DNA of 64,000 nucleotides. Source: Bacteroidota bacterium (GTDB lineage: Bacteria; Bacteroidota; Bacteroidia; Chitinophagales; Chitinophagaceae). The stretch is taken from positions 1 through 64,000 of the forward strand of contig JAFDXY010000010.1 in assembly GCA_018267725.1 (NCBI GenBank). Reading direction: 5' to 3'. The notes under the pieces are model-generated. The model ran no database searches, had not been told where the DNA came from, and was given only the letters and a program-made list of their open reading frames with translations. Below, one piece after another: positions 8,492-16,900 of the stretch. A program made the translations under genes and the position numbers. Position 1 is the first letter of the stretch; every line of letters starts with the position of its first letter.

Positions 8492-9499
8492 ATGAAAGCT
8501 ATCAGTCATTTCTATCCACTGCTTACGCAACCAAAAAATGTTGTAATTACAACGCATCAAAAACCCGATGGAGATGCAATGGGTTCTTCTTTGGGGTTAT
8601 ATCATTTTCTAATTCAATTTGGTCATACAGTTACGGTTATTTCGCCAACCAATTGGGCAAATTTTTTACAATGGATGCCAGGAGCAGATAAAATTATTGA
8701 TTTTGAATCTCAGCAACATAAAGCACAAACAATTGTTGCACAAGCTGATATAATTTTTTGCTTAGATTTTAATGTACTTCATCGAACCAAACACTTAGCA
8801 AAATTTATTGAGCAAGCTAAAGCAGAAAAAATATTAATTGATCACCATCAAGAACCACAAAAAGAAGTATTTGCTTATGGTATTAGTAATACCGAAAAAA
8901 GTTCTACCTGCGAAATGGTGTACGATTTTATTGTAGAATCGGGTAATTCCAATAAATTAAATACAACCATTGCACAATGTTTATATACAGGTGTAATGAC
9001 GGATACCGGCTCGTTTCGTTTCCCCATAACTTCTGCTGCCGTACATAAAATGGTAGCTCATTTAAAAGAGTTGGGTTTACAACACAGCATTATTCACGAT
9101 AATATTTATGATAATTTTTTAGAAAGCAGATTACGTTTTACGGGTTTTGTTTTGCTAAATAGAATGGATGTATTGTATGAATACAACACAGCAATAATGA
9201 GCATTTCAAAACGCGACCTTCAAGAATTTAATATTAAAACCGGCGATACAGAAGGATTGGTAAATTATCTTTTAACTATTGAAGGAATTAAATTTGCCGC
9301 CATTGTAATAGATAGAGAGGAAGAAAGAAAATGGAGTTTTAGAAGCAAAGGTAATTTTGATGTGAATATATTTGCCCGCAAACATTTTGAAGGAGGCGGA
9401 CATATAAACGCAGCAGGCGGAAGAAGTAGCGATACATTAAACAACACAACTGCAAAATTTTACGAAGTAATAAAAGAATATCAACAACAATTACAATAA
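8492..9499 (+). CDS. nrnA: DHH/DHHA1 phosphoesterase (NrnA-like oligoribonuclease/pAp phosphatase)
   Basis: 335 residues, the size of NrnA. N-terminal DHH domain: TTHQKPDGDAMGSSLGL, FCLDFN, the LIDHHQE triad and GVMTDTGSFRF, all metal-binding Asp/His residues present. C-terminal DHHA1 domain: GGGHINAAGGR. NrnA enzymes degrade 2-5-nt RNAs and pAp in the cytosol. The length is far below RecJ, so RecJ is excluded. ATG 8492 (MKAISHFYPLL) is preferred over 8450. An FKBP lipoprotein follows 16 bases downstream. The gene symbol is by family likeness. Confidence 0.88.
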   Translation: MKAISHFYPLLTQPKNVVITTHQKPDGDAMGSSLGLYHFLIQFGHTVTVISPTNWANFLQWMPGADKIIDFESQQHKAQTIVAQADIIFCLDFNVLHRTKHLAKFIEQAKAEKILIDHHQEPQKEVFAYGISNTEKSSTCEMVYDFIVESGNSNKLNTTIAQCLYTGVMTDTGSFRFPITSAAVHKMVAHLKELGLQHSIIHDNIYDNFLESRLRFTGFVLLNRMDVLYEYNTAIMSISKRDLQEFNIKTGDTEGLVNYLLTIEGIKFAAIVIDREEERKWSFRSKGNFDVNIFARKHFEGGGHINAAGGRSSDTLNNTTAKFYEVIKEYQQQLQ

Positions 9500-9515
9500 C
9501 AATCATCAACAAAAA

Positions 9516-10427
9516 ATGAAAATTACAACAACTATTCTTGCACTTGCAATATTATTTGCAAGTTGTAATCAGTTTGAAAAAACAAAGTCGGGGTTAATGT
9601 ATAAAATAACCAAAGGCTCTGGCAAGCAAAAACTTAAAAACGGAGATTTAATTAAGTTTAATGTAGAATATAAAATTCGTGAAAAAGATACTATTCTTTT
9701 TACAACTTACGGCCACATACCATCTTTCTATAAAATAGATTCATCACAATTACGCAAATATGATTTTGGAGAACTTTTTCCAATGTGTTCTGTAGGCGAT
9801 AAATTAGAATTTGTAATGAATATTGATACCTTAAAAAAATTAGGTATGATACCTGATTATAATGCAGTATTTAAAAGAGGCGGTGTTATAAATGGTAAAG
9901 CAGAAATTTTAAAAGTATATGCTAACGAAGATGAAGTAAAAGCAGATATTGATAAAGAAGTGGCAGCAGAAAAAGATAGAGAAATAAAAGACATAGAAGC
10001 TTACTTAAAGAAGAAAAATATTAAAGCAACTAAAACAGAAAGTGGTGTTTTTGTTGAAACTACACAGCCCGGTACCGGCGAAAAAATTGATACAGGTAAG
10101 CTAGCATCTGTTATGTATAAAGGTACGTTTATGACTACAGGCAAAGAGTTTGATGGTAATATGACTGGACCAAATGCAGGTAAAACTTTAGATGTAGTAA
10201 TTGGTGCACACCAAGTAGTACAGGGCTTGGAAGATGGTTTAAAACAATTTGCTGCTGGCAGTAAAGGCACATTATACATTCCTGCAATGATGGCTTACGG
10301 AGCACAAGGCAACCCTCCGGTAATTCCATCTTATGCAAATTTAATTTTTGAAATAGAGGTTAAAGATGTTAAAATACCTCCGCCACCGGCACCACAACCA
10401 ACAACACCTCCAGTAATTAAAAAATAA
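9516..10427 (+). CDS. FKBP-type peptidyl-prolyl isomerase lipoprotein
   Basis: 303 residues with lipobox LFASC (Cys 17), so it is an exported, membrane-anchored foldase. The C-terminal half (about 180-290) is a full FKBP domain: VMYKGTFMTTGKEFDGN, VVQGLEDGLKQFAAGSKG, the YIPAMMAYG motif and IPSYANLIFEIEVKDV. The N-terminal half repeats a weaker FKBP-like pattern (GLMYKITKGSGKQKLKNGD, then GDKLEFVM), probably a degenerate first domain. A Lys/Glu helix joins them. The tail is Pro-rich (PPPPAPQPTTPP). A terminator follows at once. Confidence 0.93.
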   Translation: MKITTTILALAILFASCNQFEKTKSGLMYKITKGSGKQKLKNGDLIKFNVEYKIREKDTILFTTYGHIPSFYKIDSSQLRKYDFGELFPMCSVGDKLEFVMNIDTLKKLGMIPDYNAVFKRGGVINGKAEILKVYANEDEVKADIDKEVAAEKDREIKDIEAYLKKKNIKATKTESGVFVETTQPGTGEKIDTGKLASVMYKGTFMTTGKEFDGNMTGPNAGKTLDVVIGAHQVVQGLEDGLKQFAAGSKGTLYIPAMMAYGAQGNPPVIPSYANLIFEIEVKDVKIPPPPAPQPTTPPVIKK

Positions 10428-10440
10428 TTTATATGTAAAA

Positions 10441-10468
10441 AGCCTTTCAATTTTAGAAAGGCTTTTTT
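10441..10468 (+). terminator. Rho-independent terminator after the FKBP gene
   Basis: AGCCTTTC, a 7-base loop, GAAAGGCT, then a run of T; preceded by A residues, so it could work in both directions. It lies 14 bases after the stop. Confidence 0.85.
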
Positions 10469-10597
10469 ATTGTTGGTTGTTTTTATATTATAGATATCTA
10501 ATAAAACTTACCAATAACTATTAGTACAAACACTTATTGTTATTGAGGAACACCAATAATGACGAGAAATTCTCTGCCCTGCAGTTTCTCTTATGCG
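10469..10597. other. Noncoding stretch with short inverted repeats
   Basis: About 130 bases between the FKBP terminator and the small membrane gene. It has TTATTG (10540) with CAATAA (10554), and GAGAAA (10564) with TTTCTC (10585). Could form weak hairpins. No gene seen. Confidence 0.4.
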
Positions 10598-10819
10598 TTA
10601 CTCTTGCCTTTTTTGAAAGCTACCAATTTTAAAAAACATATTTAACACTCCCAAAATTAAACCTGTACTGGTTGCAGTTACTAAAGACTTTTTTATTAAA
10701 CTCATTATCATTTCACTTTTTGAAAAATCAATATCAAATAATCCATAAACAATCATTCCTGTAAAAAGCCCAGCAGAAATTTGTAAAAAAGTAACTTTAA
10801 AGTAAAAAAGCTTATTCAT
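10598..10819 (-). CDS. Small two-helix membrane protein
   Basis: 73 residues with two likely transmembrane helices (about 10-29 and 44-62) split by an acidic turn (FDIDFSKSE), and a short charged tail ending QKRQE. It has an ATG start and lies 52 bases downstream of the PD-(D/E)xK nuclease on the same strand, so it may be the last gene of the methylase/nuclease transcript. It resembles no family I can name. Small membrane partners are known beside some defence genes, but that is only context. Coding status is moderately supported. Confidence 0.5.
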   Translation of the reverse strand: MNKLFYFKVTFLQISAGLFTGMIVYGLFDIDFSKSEMIMSLIKKSLVTATSTGLILGVLNMFFKIGSFQKRQE

Positions 10820-10871
10820 TATTTTTTGGTTTAATTATAATTTTTTTGATAAGAATGTTTTTATTTTCTTG

Positions 10872-11363
10872 TTATATATTAAATGTTTTGTTTGCCCAAG
10901 TGAAAAATTCTGTTAAACTAAATACCATTATTTCTTTGTTCTTAGTTTTTTCAGTTGTATATTTTTTTTGTTTAACGGCATCTTTTAGCCATTTAATAGA
11001 TCCTATTTTCCAACCAGATCCATCAATTAAAATCATTATTGAATTTTCGGGCATTGCTTCAATTGCATTAAGATATAGATATGGGAGTTTCTCATCAACT
11101 GAACCTGCTACTTGTTGCCACTTACACTCAATTCTTATTTGTAAGCTATATTTTTTTGATATAAGAAGAAATTCTGTATTTCCTTTATGTTCGTAAACAG
11201 TAGTGAAGGGAACATTTTCAAGAAGTAATTCTTCGCCATATCCTTTCTTATTTTTCTCCCAAACTCGGTAATTAATAAGCTCAAATCCTTTTCCAGTTAA
11301 AACAGTTTTTACTGCTACCTCAAGTTGATTTCCAGTTACGTTGCTTTTTGTTCCTTTTTCCAT
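10872..11363 (-). CDS. PD-(D/E)xK-type nuclease, probable restriction endonuclease
   Basis: 163 residues. Glu15 in GNQLE, Glu64 in GNTEFLL and E79-x-K81 in IRIECKWQQ lie in the order of a PD-(D/E)xK core, with Glu in place of the usual Asp, and Gln83-84 follow as in many members. The gene starts 4 bases after the adenine methylase stop, the classic arrangement of a type II restriction pair. It is much shorter than DpnII/MboI-type GATC enzymes (about 280 residues) and does not look like them, so the specificity is unknown. It could be a repair or anti-phage nuclease instead. Confidence 0.7.
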   Translation of the reverse strand: MEKGTKSNVTGNQLEVAVKTVLTGKGFELINYRVWEKNKKGYGEELLLENVPFTTVYEHKGNTEFLLISKKYSLQIRIECKWQQVAGSVDEKLPYLYLNAIEAMPENSIMILIDGSGWKIGSIKWLKDAVKQKKYTTEKTKNKEIMVFSLTEFFTWANKTFNI

Positions 11364-11367
11364 TTAT

Positions 11368-12357
11368 TTATGCAATTGAATAATTTGTAACAACAATTTC
11401 ATTAATTGCTCCACGCTTTGTAGGATTTGAATTTATCATTCGTCTTGCAGAAACTCTGGTAATGTTATAGTCACTGTATATTTCATCAAAAAAATTATCA
11501 TCAGGATCGTTGTTTTTAGGGTCTGAATTACTTAACATTACTTGTATGCCTTTTTTATCAAGCTGTTTAAAAAGTTTGGCAAGTTTTATCTGTTCACTAT
11601 CTGCAAAGTCTTGTTTGTTATATGCTTTAAAATTTGCTGTTTTACTTATTGGTCTATAAGGTGGGTCAAAATATACAAATGATTTGGCTTTGAAATCAGT
11701 TATTATTTCTTTGAAGTCAGCTTTTTTTATTTCTGCCATTTGCAGTACTTTATGAACGGCTAATAAATTTTGTTCATCGCAAATTGTTGGGTTATCATAA
11801 TCTCCTGCCGGCGAATTAAACTCACCTTTGGAATTAACTCTATAAAGCCCGTTGAAACATGTTCGGTTTAAAAAAATTAGTTGTGCAGCTCTAGGAAACC
11901 ATTGTTCTGAATATTTATTATAATCAATATTAAAGCGTTGCAGGTTATAATTTGTTCGTTGATCGTAGAAAAGATCTTGACGTTTTTTTTTGTCAAGTTT
12001 CAAATAATTTTTTTGATAACGATAAAGAAAATCAAGAAGTTTAGAAACATCTTTTTGAATTACACGATAAGTTAAAATTAATTCATCGTTAATATCATAT
12101 AAGTAGGCACTCTCAATGTTATAATGCTGTGCAATATCAAAAAATACTGCTCCGCTACCTAAAAATGGTTCGTAAAATGTTTTAATCTTTTTTTCTTTAA
12201 GTTGCTTCGGATAAAGCTTTTGAAATTTATTAAGAAGTTGCCCCTTGCCACCTGCCCATTTTAAAAATGGTCTTGCCCCAACATTATATGGGTTAAAAAG
12301 ATCTTCAACTTTTGGTATTTCGTTATCTTTTATCTTGTATTTTACTGCTCTTGGCAT
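11368..12357 (-). CDS. dam: DNA adenine-N6 methyltransferase (Dam/D12 class)
   Basis: Transfers methyl from S-adenosylmethionine to adenine N6. Seen: FLKWAGGKG (31-39) at the N-terminus, SAM-binding motif FLGSGAVF (65-72), a LNRTCFNGLYRVN segment typical of Dam, and catalytic DPPY (231-234). At 329 residues it is longer than Dam (about 280), with a 30-residue N-terminal extension and a Lys-rich central part. Paired with the nuclease directly downstream, it would protect host sites. Dam-class enzymes often recognise GATC, but this must be tested. Promoter at 12377. Confidence 0.93.
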   Translation of the reverse strand: MPRAVKYKIKDNEIPKVEDLFNPYNVGARPFLKWAGGKGQLLNKFQKLYPKQLKEKKIKTFYEPFLGSGAVFFDIAQHYNIESAYLYDINDELILTYRVIQKDVSKLLDFLYRYQKNYLKLDKKKRQDLFYDQRTNYNLQRFNIDYNKYSEQWFPRAAQLIFLNRTCFNGLYRVNSKGEFNSPAGDYDNPTICDEQNLLAVHKVLQMAEIKKADFKEIITDFKAKSFVYFDPPYRPISKTANFKAYNKQDFADSEQIKLAKLFKQLDKKGIQVMLSNSDPKNNDPDDNFFDEIYSDYNITRVSARRMINSNPTKRGAINEIVVTNYSIA

Positions 12358-12376
12358 GTTATGAAAAATGGATAGT

Positions 12377-12384
12377 CAAATTTA
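12377..12384 (-). promoter_or_regulatory. -7 promoter box TAAATTTG for the methylase-nuclease operon
   Basis: Perfect TAnnTTTG match on the minus strand, 19 bases before the methylase ATG. An AT-only 17-bp palindrome lies a little further upstream at 12408-12424. Confidence 0.5.
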
Positions 12385-12450
12385 ATTATAAAGTTAGTTT
12401 GTTGAATTTTAATTTCAAATTAAACTAATTATTGAATATTACAATCTCCC

Positions 12451-13434
12451 TTAAACATACACAATTTTTTCAATATCTAATTTTACAAAAACAGTATCGT
12501 TTATTGCATAATTGTGTAGTAAAGTTTTTACAAAAACAATTGTGTCATCAATTAAAATATTTAGCATATAAAAACTTCCGCAGAATAATATTGATTGAAT
12601 AGTGCCTTTTATAGAATGGTTTGTTTGGGTTGTTATTTCAAATTGCTCGGGGCGTACTAAAATATTTTTTTCATGTTGTTGAATATTTATTGAAGGAAAT
12701 AATTGCTTTAAACTATTTGTATTAAACAAATTATAATCTCCAAATAAACCAGCACAATATTCATTTACAGGATGATAATAAATTTCTTTTGGGTTGGCAT
12801 CTTGTATAATCATTCCATTTTTCATTACTACTATTCTTTCTGCCCACGATAAACTATCGGCAGCATCATGCGAAACCATTATACATGTTAGTTGTAATTC
12901 TTTCCCAATATTTTCTATAACTGTTTTTATGGTGTTTTTATGTGTGGCATCTAAATTAGAAAACGGTTCATCTAACAATAATAATTTTGGAGAACTACTT
13001 AATAAACGTGCTAATGCAACTCTTTGTCTTTCTCCTCCGGAAAGTGCTTCTACTCTGCGTTTCAGCAAATGTTCAATTTGGCAAACTTTATAAATTTTTT
13101 CTGCTTGGGCATTGCTTAATTTGTTTGCCATTTCTAATTGCTCGTACACAAAATAATTAAAACGCAATTCAAAGTGCTGAGATAAATATGCTACGCTTTT
13201 ATTGCCCGGCAATAGTTTTTCTAAAGGGCCTAAAACTCTTTCACCTTCTAATAAAATACTTCCGGTGGTGGGTTGCAATAAGCCTGCAATAGTTTGTAAT
13301 AGTGTTGTTTTGCCCGAACCTGTTTCTCCTGCAATAACAATTTTTTCGAATTTGTTTTGATGAAAATTTACATTGTGTAAAGCATTGGTATTGCCATAAC
13401 CATAACTAATATTTTCAATACTTAAAAAGTTCAT
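12451..13434 (-). CDS. ABC transporter ATP-binding protein with C-terminal TOBE-like domain
   Basis: 327 residues. ATPase domain (1-230): Walker A AGETGSGKTT, Q-loop region SQHFELR, signature LSGGERQRVALAR, Walker B LLLLDEPFSN and switch His in MVSHD. The last 90 residues (from about 235) look like the TOBE regulatory domain of CUT1/FbpC/PotA-type importers (ILVRPEQFEIT). No permease or binding protein is nearby, so the substrate is unknown and it may serve a distant transporter. Its ATG abuts the TMEM175 stop with no gap, implying co-transcription with that channel. Confidence 0.88.
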   Translation of the reverse strand: MNFLSIENISYGYGNTNALHNVNFHQNKFEKIVIAGETGSGKTTLLQTIAGLLQPTTGSILLEGERVLGPLEKLLPGNKSVAYLSQHFELRFNYFVYEQLEMANKLSNAQAEKIYKVCQIEHLLKRRVEALSGGERQRVALARLLSSSPKLLLLDEPFSNLDATHKNTIKTVIENIGKELQLTCIMVSHDAADSLSWAERIVVMKNGMIIQDANPKEIYYHPVNEYCAGLFGDYNLFNTNSLKQLFPSINIQQHEKNILVRPEQFEITTQTNHSIKGTIQSILFCGSFYMLNILIDDTIVFVKTLLHNYAINDTVFVKLDIEKIVYV

Positions 13435-14127
13435 TCAAAAAATTAAATTACTCTGTAATGGCATGTTTAGCATATACTTTTTTGCTTTTCTATTTATTAA
13501 AACCATTGTAAGTGGTATTGCAAAATATATAATACGAGAAGTAATAGACATAAACGTATTATTGAATAAACATAAAACCATTGCAGTAAAAAAAATTAAT
13601 GCCGCTACTAAACTTCTTCTATAAACAAATTTTTTAATGTGCGGATTGTTAGCAATAGTTGAAATATTTCTTTTTTTATTACCAATATATAAATCAATAA
13701 AGTACATGCTTAAGGCAATCATAAACATATTAAAACTATAAACAAACCAAACTATGTTTAAGTTGCCATGAACTGAATTGAGATTGCTTGTGAAAGGAAC
13801 TAATACAATCCAAAAAAGCATATTTAAATTTAACCATAAAAGTTTGGTTGTATAGTTGGTAATAAAACCAAAAATGCGGTGGTGATTTGTCCAGAATTGC
13901 CCAATAACTGCAAAACTTAAAAAGAATCCGAAAAACTCTGGTATCTTTTCAATGAGTGCTTCTATTACGCCGTGTGTTGTTTCTTCTTTAATAACAGGTA
14001 TTCTAATTTCAATAACTAATAATGTTATGGCAATGGCAAAAACGGCATCGCTAAACAATATCATTCTTTCTAATTGAAATTCTCTTCTGTTTAAAAATAT
14101 ATCGTGATGCGATGGCTTGTGGCTCAT
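13435..14127 (-). CDS. TMEM175-like (DUF1211) potassium channel
   Basis: 230 residues with about six hydrophobic segments. The first helix carries the family hallmark RMILFSDAVFAIAITLLV (R21 and F25-S26-D27), whose isoleucines form the selectivity constriction in bacterial TMEM175 K+ channels. Bacterial members have one six-helix repeat, as here. It sits in the cytoplasmic membrane. The next gene downstream is the orphan ABC ATPase, which begins at the adjacent base, so the two are probably one transcript. The channel function is inferred from the family. Confidence 0.87.
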   Translation of the reverse strand: MSHKPSHHDIFLNRREFQLERMILFSDAVFAIAITLLVIEIRIPVIKEETTHGVIEALIEKIPEFFGFFLSFAVIGQFWTNHHRIFGFITNYTTKLLWLNLNMLFWIVLVPFTSNLNSVHGNLNIVWFVYSFNMFMIALSMYFIDLYIGNKKRNISTIANNPHIKKFVYRRSLVAALIFFTAMVLCLFNNTFMSITSRIIYFAIPLTMVLINRKAKKYMLNMPLQSNLIF

Positions 14128-14180
14128 AATAATTTAGTATTAAAATATAATTTTCATGTTAAAATAAAATTGTATTTTAA

Positions 14181-15884
14181 TTATTTTAACCTATTAGTTA
14201 AACTTAACCCGTTTTTTCTTAAAGTATCTAATGCAATATCATAACCTGCATCGGCATGGCGAATAACACCCATTCCCGGATCATTTCTTAAAACTCTTGA
14301 AAGCCTTTCTGCTGCTTCATTTGAGCCATCTGCAACAATTACCATTCCTGCATGAATACTGTAACCCATACCAACACCACCACCATGATGCAAGCTAACC
14401 CAACTTGCACCACCTGCTGTATTAATAAGTGCATTTAATAAAGGCCAATCGGCAACTGCATCACTTCCATCTTTCATGGCTTCTGTTTCTCTGTTGGGGC
14501 TGGCTACACTTCCCGTATCTAAATGATCTCTTCCTATAACAATGGGTGCTTTTATTTTTCCTTGCTTTACTAATTCATTAAAAGCTAATCCTGCTTTTTC
14601 TCTTTCACCTTGCCCTAACCAACAAATACGTGCAGGTAAACCTTGAAATGCAATTTTTTCTTTAGCTAATTTTAACCAACGTTGTAAACTTTTATTTTCA
14701 GGAAACATATTGGCAATTACTTCATCTGTTACGGCAATATCATTAGCATCTCCACTTAATGCAGCCCAACGAAATGGACCTTTTCCTTCGCAAAACAAAG
14801 GACGAATATAAGCGGGAACAAAACCGGGAAAAGCAAAGCAGTTAATAGTTGAGAGTCGACTATCAACATTGGATTTTTGAAACTCTTCTGCTCTTGCACG
14901 AATATTATTTCCGTAATCAAAAGTTATAGCTCCTTTATTCATTAATTCAATCATTAATTGCACATGTAAATACATGCTTTCATAAGCTAACTGAATATAT
15001 TTTTCTTGATTATTTTTTCTTAACTCATTGGCTTGTTCATTATTTAATGTATGTGGTATATAACCAATTAAAGGATCGTGTGCCGATGTTTGGTCTGTTA
15101 ATGTATCGGGAATAATATTTCTTTCAATTAATTTTTGCAAAAGGTGTACTGCATTACATAATACGCCAATACTTTTTGAAACACCTTTTTGTTTATAGTT
15201 TATTGCAGCATCAATAGCTTTATCTATATCGGTATATTTTTCATCTAAATATTTTGTTTCTATTCTTTTATCAATTCTCCATTCTTCTACTTCTGCAATT
15301 AGTGCAACACCTTCGTTCATTGTTATGGCTAATGGTTGTGCACCGCCCATTCCACCTAAACCTGCTGTTACATTTAATGTTCCTTTTAATGTGCCGTTAA
15401 AATGTTTATCGGCAATAGCTGCATAAGTTTCATAAGTGCCTTGTACAATACCTTGCGAGCCAATGTATATCCAACTTCCTGCCGTCATTTGTCCGTACAT
15501 CATTAAACCTTTTTTTTCTAACTCATTAAAATGTTCCCATGTTGCCCATTTAGGAACAAGTTGCGAATTACTTATTAAAACTCTTGGAGCATTAATATGT
15601 GTTTGTAAAATGCCAACAGGTTTACCGCTTTGTATAAGAAGTGTTTCATCATTATTTAAATCTTTTAAAGCTTTAATAATTAAATCTAATGCTTCAAAAT
15701 TTCTTGCAGCTTTACCTCTTCCTCCGTAAACAATTAAATCATCGGGGCGTTCTGCTACTTCAGGATTTAAGTTGTTTAACAACATTCTTAATGCTGCTTC
15801 TTGTATCCAACTTTTGCAATTTAGCTGTGTACCTGTTGGTGTTTTGTATTTTTCGGGATTGTAGTTTTTGTAATGTGTATTCAT
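14181..15884 (-). CDS. hutU: Urocanate hydratase
   Basis: Converts urocanate to 4-imidazolone-5-propionate in histidine breakdown, using tightly bound NAD+. 567 residues (usual about 555). The frame matches the family throughout: [52 protein letters not shown], the late ICWLGQGER, and [10 protein letters not shown] with HHGGGVGMG. hutH, hutI and the final step are not in the window, so the pathway is scattered. It starts 11 bases after the PIN toxin stop, with no promoter in between, and so probably shares the toxin-antitoxin transcript. Confidence 0.97.
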   Translation of the reverse strand: MNTHYKNYNPEKYKTPTGTQLNCKSWIQEAALRMLLNNLNPEVAERPDDLIVYGGRGKAARNFEALDLIIKALKDLNNDETLLIQSGKPVGILQTHINAPRVLISNSQLVPKWATWEHFNELEKKGLMMYGQMTAGSWIYIGSQGIVQGTYETYAAIADKHFNGTLKGTLNVTAGLGGMGGAQPLAITMNEGVALIAEVEEWRIDKRIETKYLDEKYTDIDKAIDAAINYKQKGVSKSIGVLCNAVHLLQKLIERNIIPDTLTDQTSAHDPLIGYIPHTLNNEQANELRKNNQEKYIQLAYESMYLHVQLMIELMNKGAITFDYGNNIRARAEEFQKSNVDSRLSTINCFAFPGFVPAYIRPLFCEGKGPFRWAALSGDANDIAVTDEVIANMFPENKSLQRWLKLAKEKIAFQGLPARICWLGQGEREKAGLAFNELVKQGKIKAPIVIGRDHLDTGSVASPNRETEAMKDGSDAVADWPLLNALINTAGGASWVSLHHGGGVGMGYSIHAGMVIVADGSNEAAERLSRVLRNDPGMGVIRHADAGYDIALDTLRKNGLSLTNRLK

Positions 15885-15895
15885 GTGGCAAATGG

Positions 15896-16309
15896 TTATA
15901 ATGTTGCAAGTATCGTTAAAAAATCATTAGCAGAAATGATATTTACGTTTGGGAAACGATTATTTTTTGCTTCATTAAAATGGGTATCATTGGTAACAAT
16001 ATAATCTGCATTAGCTGTTAATGCAGCATCAATAAATTTATTGTCATCAAAATCAGTTGAAATTAAATTCCAGTTGAAATAGATATTGGTTGGTATTGCA
16101 TTAGGTGCCTCAACAAAAGCGTTTACAATATTATATGCAACAATATTGTTTGTTTTTTTACTAAGTATTTCTTCGTATTCAAAAAGAATAGATGTTGTTA
16201 TTATAAGTTGATATTTTCTGTTATTGAAATATTCTATAATAAGATGATACTTCGATTTTGAAGGTAAAGCTATGAGTAAAACGTTAGTATCAAGAACTAT
16301 TTTCGTCAT
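15896..16309 (-). CDS. PIN-domain toxin (putative RNase)
   Basis: 137 residues. Acidic metal-binding residues of the PIN fold are in place: D7 in VLDTNVLL, E44 in ILFEYEE, D86/D88/D89/D94 in [13 protein letters not shown], and D108 in VTNDTHF. The pattern fits the COG1569-type PIN toxins, which cleave RNA. Its ATG overlaps the stop region of the upstream small gene by 4 bases, the standard antitoxin-toxin coupling. A chromosomal type II toxin is the best reading; target unknown. Confidence 0.85.
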   Translation of the reverse strand: MTKIVLDTNVLLIALPSKSKYHLIIEYFNNRKYQLIITTSILFEYEEILSKKTNNIVAYNIVNAFVEAPNAIPTNIYFNWNLISTDFDDNKFIDAALTANADYIVTNDTHFNEAKNNRFPNVNIISANDFLTILATL

Positions 16310-16545
16310 TTAGTATAAGGTGTTCTCATGTGTTCTTTACTCCATTCTTCAATTTTTTCTTGTCCCCAATTGTTTTCTTCAAAAATTTTATCAATTTCGG
16401 CGGTAGCTTTGTTGGCAAAATGTTGTGAAATAACATGGCGTAATTCAACCCATGTTTCATCGGGCATATCTTTTGAAAATAGTTTTAATAAATCTAACTG
16501 TGCTTTGGTAAACTTTCCGGTTGGTGTTATTTCATTTACTTGCAT
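16306..16545 (-). CDS. Antitoxin partner of the PIN toxin
   Basis: 79 residues, acidic and helical, with a C-terminal tail ([14 protein letters not shown]) that could wrap the toxin. No clear DNA-binding domain is seen. The assignment rests on size, order (upstream of the toxin) and the 4-base overlap with the PIN gene. It follows the TPR gene on the same strand by 28 bases. Confidence 0.75.
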   Translation of the reverse strand: MQVNEITPTGKFTKAQLDLLKLFSKDMPDETWVELRHVISQHFANKATAEIDKIFEENNWGQEKIEEWSKEHMRTPYTK

Positions 16546-16573
16546 AATTAAAATTTGTACTAAGTTACAATAT

Positions 16574-16885
16574 TTAATACACTAAATCTTCATAAGCTGC
16601 TTGCAATTCGTTATAAGCATGATTATCTTTTGCGGCTTTTGCTTGCTGCATACCTTTTTCGTAACAACTAATTGCTGCTTCTGTTTCATTAATTCTTTCT
16701 AACAATTTGGCAAGATGATAGTAGGAACCAATATAATTGGGAGATTCAGTTAAAATGGCTTCAAATAAAATTTTTGCTTCTGCATCATTTCCTTCTTTAA
16801 TATATTCTAATGCTAAAGCATGACGTAAAAAGTTATCGGTAGGATTGGTTTGTAGAAACTCTTTTATTTTTTCAATACGATTCAT
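16574..16885 (-). CDS. Small TPR protein
   Basis: 103 residues forming about two to three tetratricopeptide repeats: an N-terminal helix pair with NFLRHALALEYIKEGNDAEA and a good repeat at about 52-85 (YYHLAKLLERINETEAAISCYEKG). Soluble, no signal peptide. It would act as a small protein-binding adaptor; the partner is unknown. It follows metX by 15 bases but has its own -7 box at 16890. Confidence 0.8.
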   Translation of the reverse strand: MNRIEKIKEFLQTNPTDNFLRHALALEYIKEGNDAEAKILFEAILTESPNYIGSYYHLAKLLERINETEAAISCYEKGMQQAKAAKDNHAYNELQAAYEDLVY

Positions 16886-16889
16886 TTTG

Positions 16890-16897
16890 CAAATTTA
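16890..16897 (-). promoter_or_regulatory. -7 promoter box TAAATTTG for the TPR gene
   Basis: Perfect TAnnTTTG match on the minus strand, 4 bases before the ATG at 16885, in the 15-base gap after metX. It may give the TPR/antitoxin/PIN/hutU run its own transcript. The short AT-rich match could be chance. Confidence 0.4.
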
Positions 16898-16900
16898 TAA

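Noticed and set aside
10540..10590. Two short inverted repeats after the FKBP gene
   Set aside because: Arms of 6 bases only; too short to call an element.
10846..11196. 116-residue plus-strand frame opposite the nuclease
   Set aside because: Opposite the PD-(D/E)xK gene, which has motifs and operon context. The hydrophobic look comes from reverse-complement codons.
12408..12424. Palindrome TTTAATTT-C-AAATTAAA before the methylase
   Set aside because: Made only of A/T apart from the centre, so likely by chance in this AT-rich DNA. Could still be an operator; not counted.
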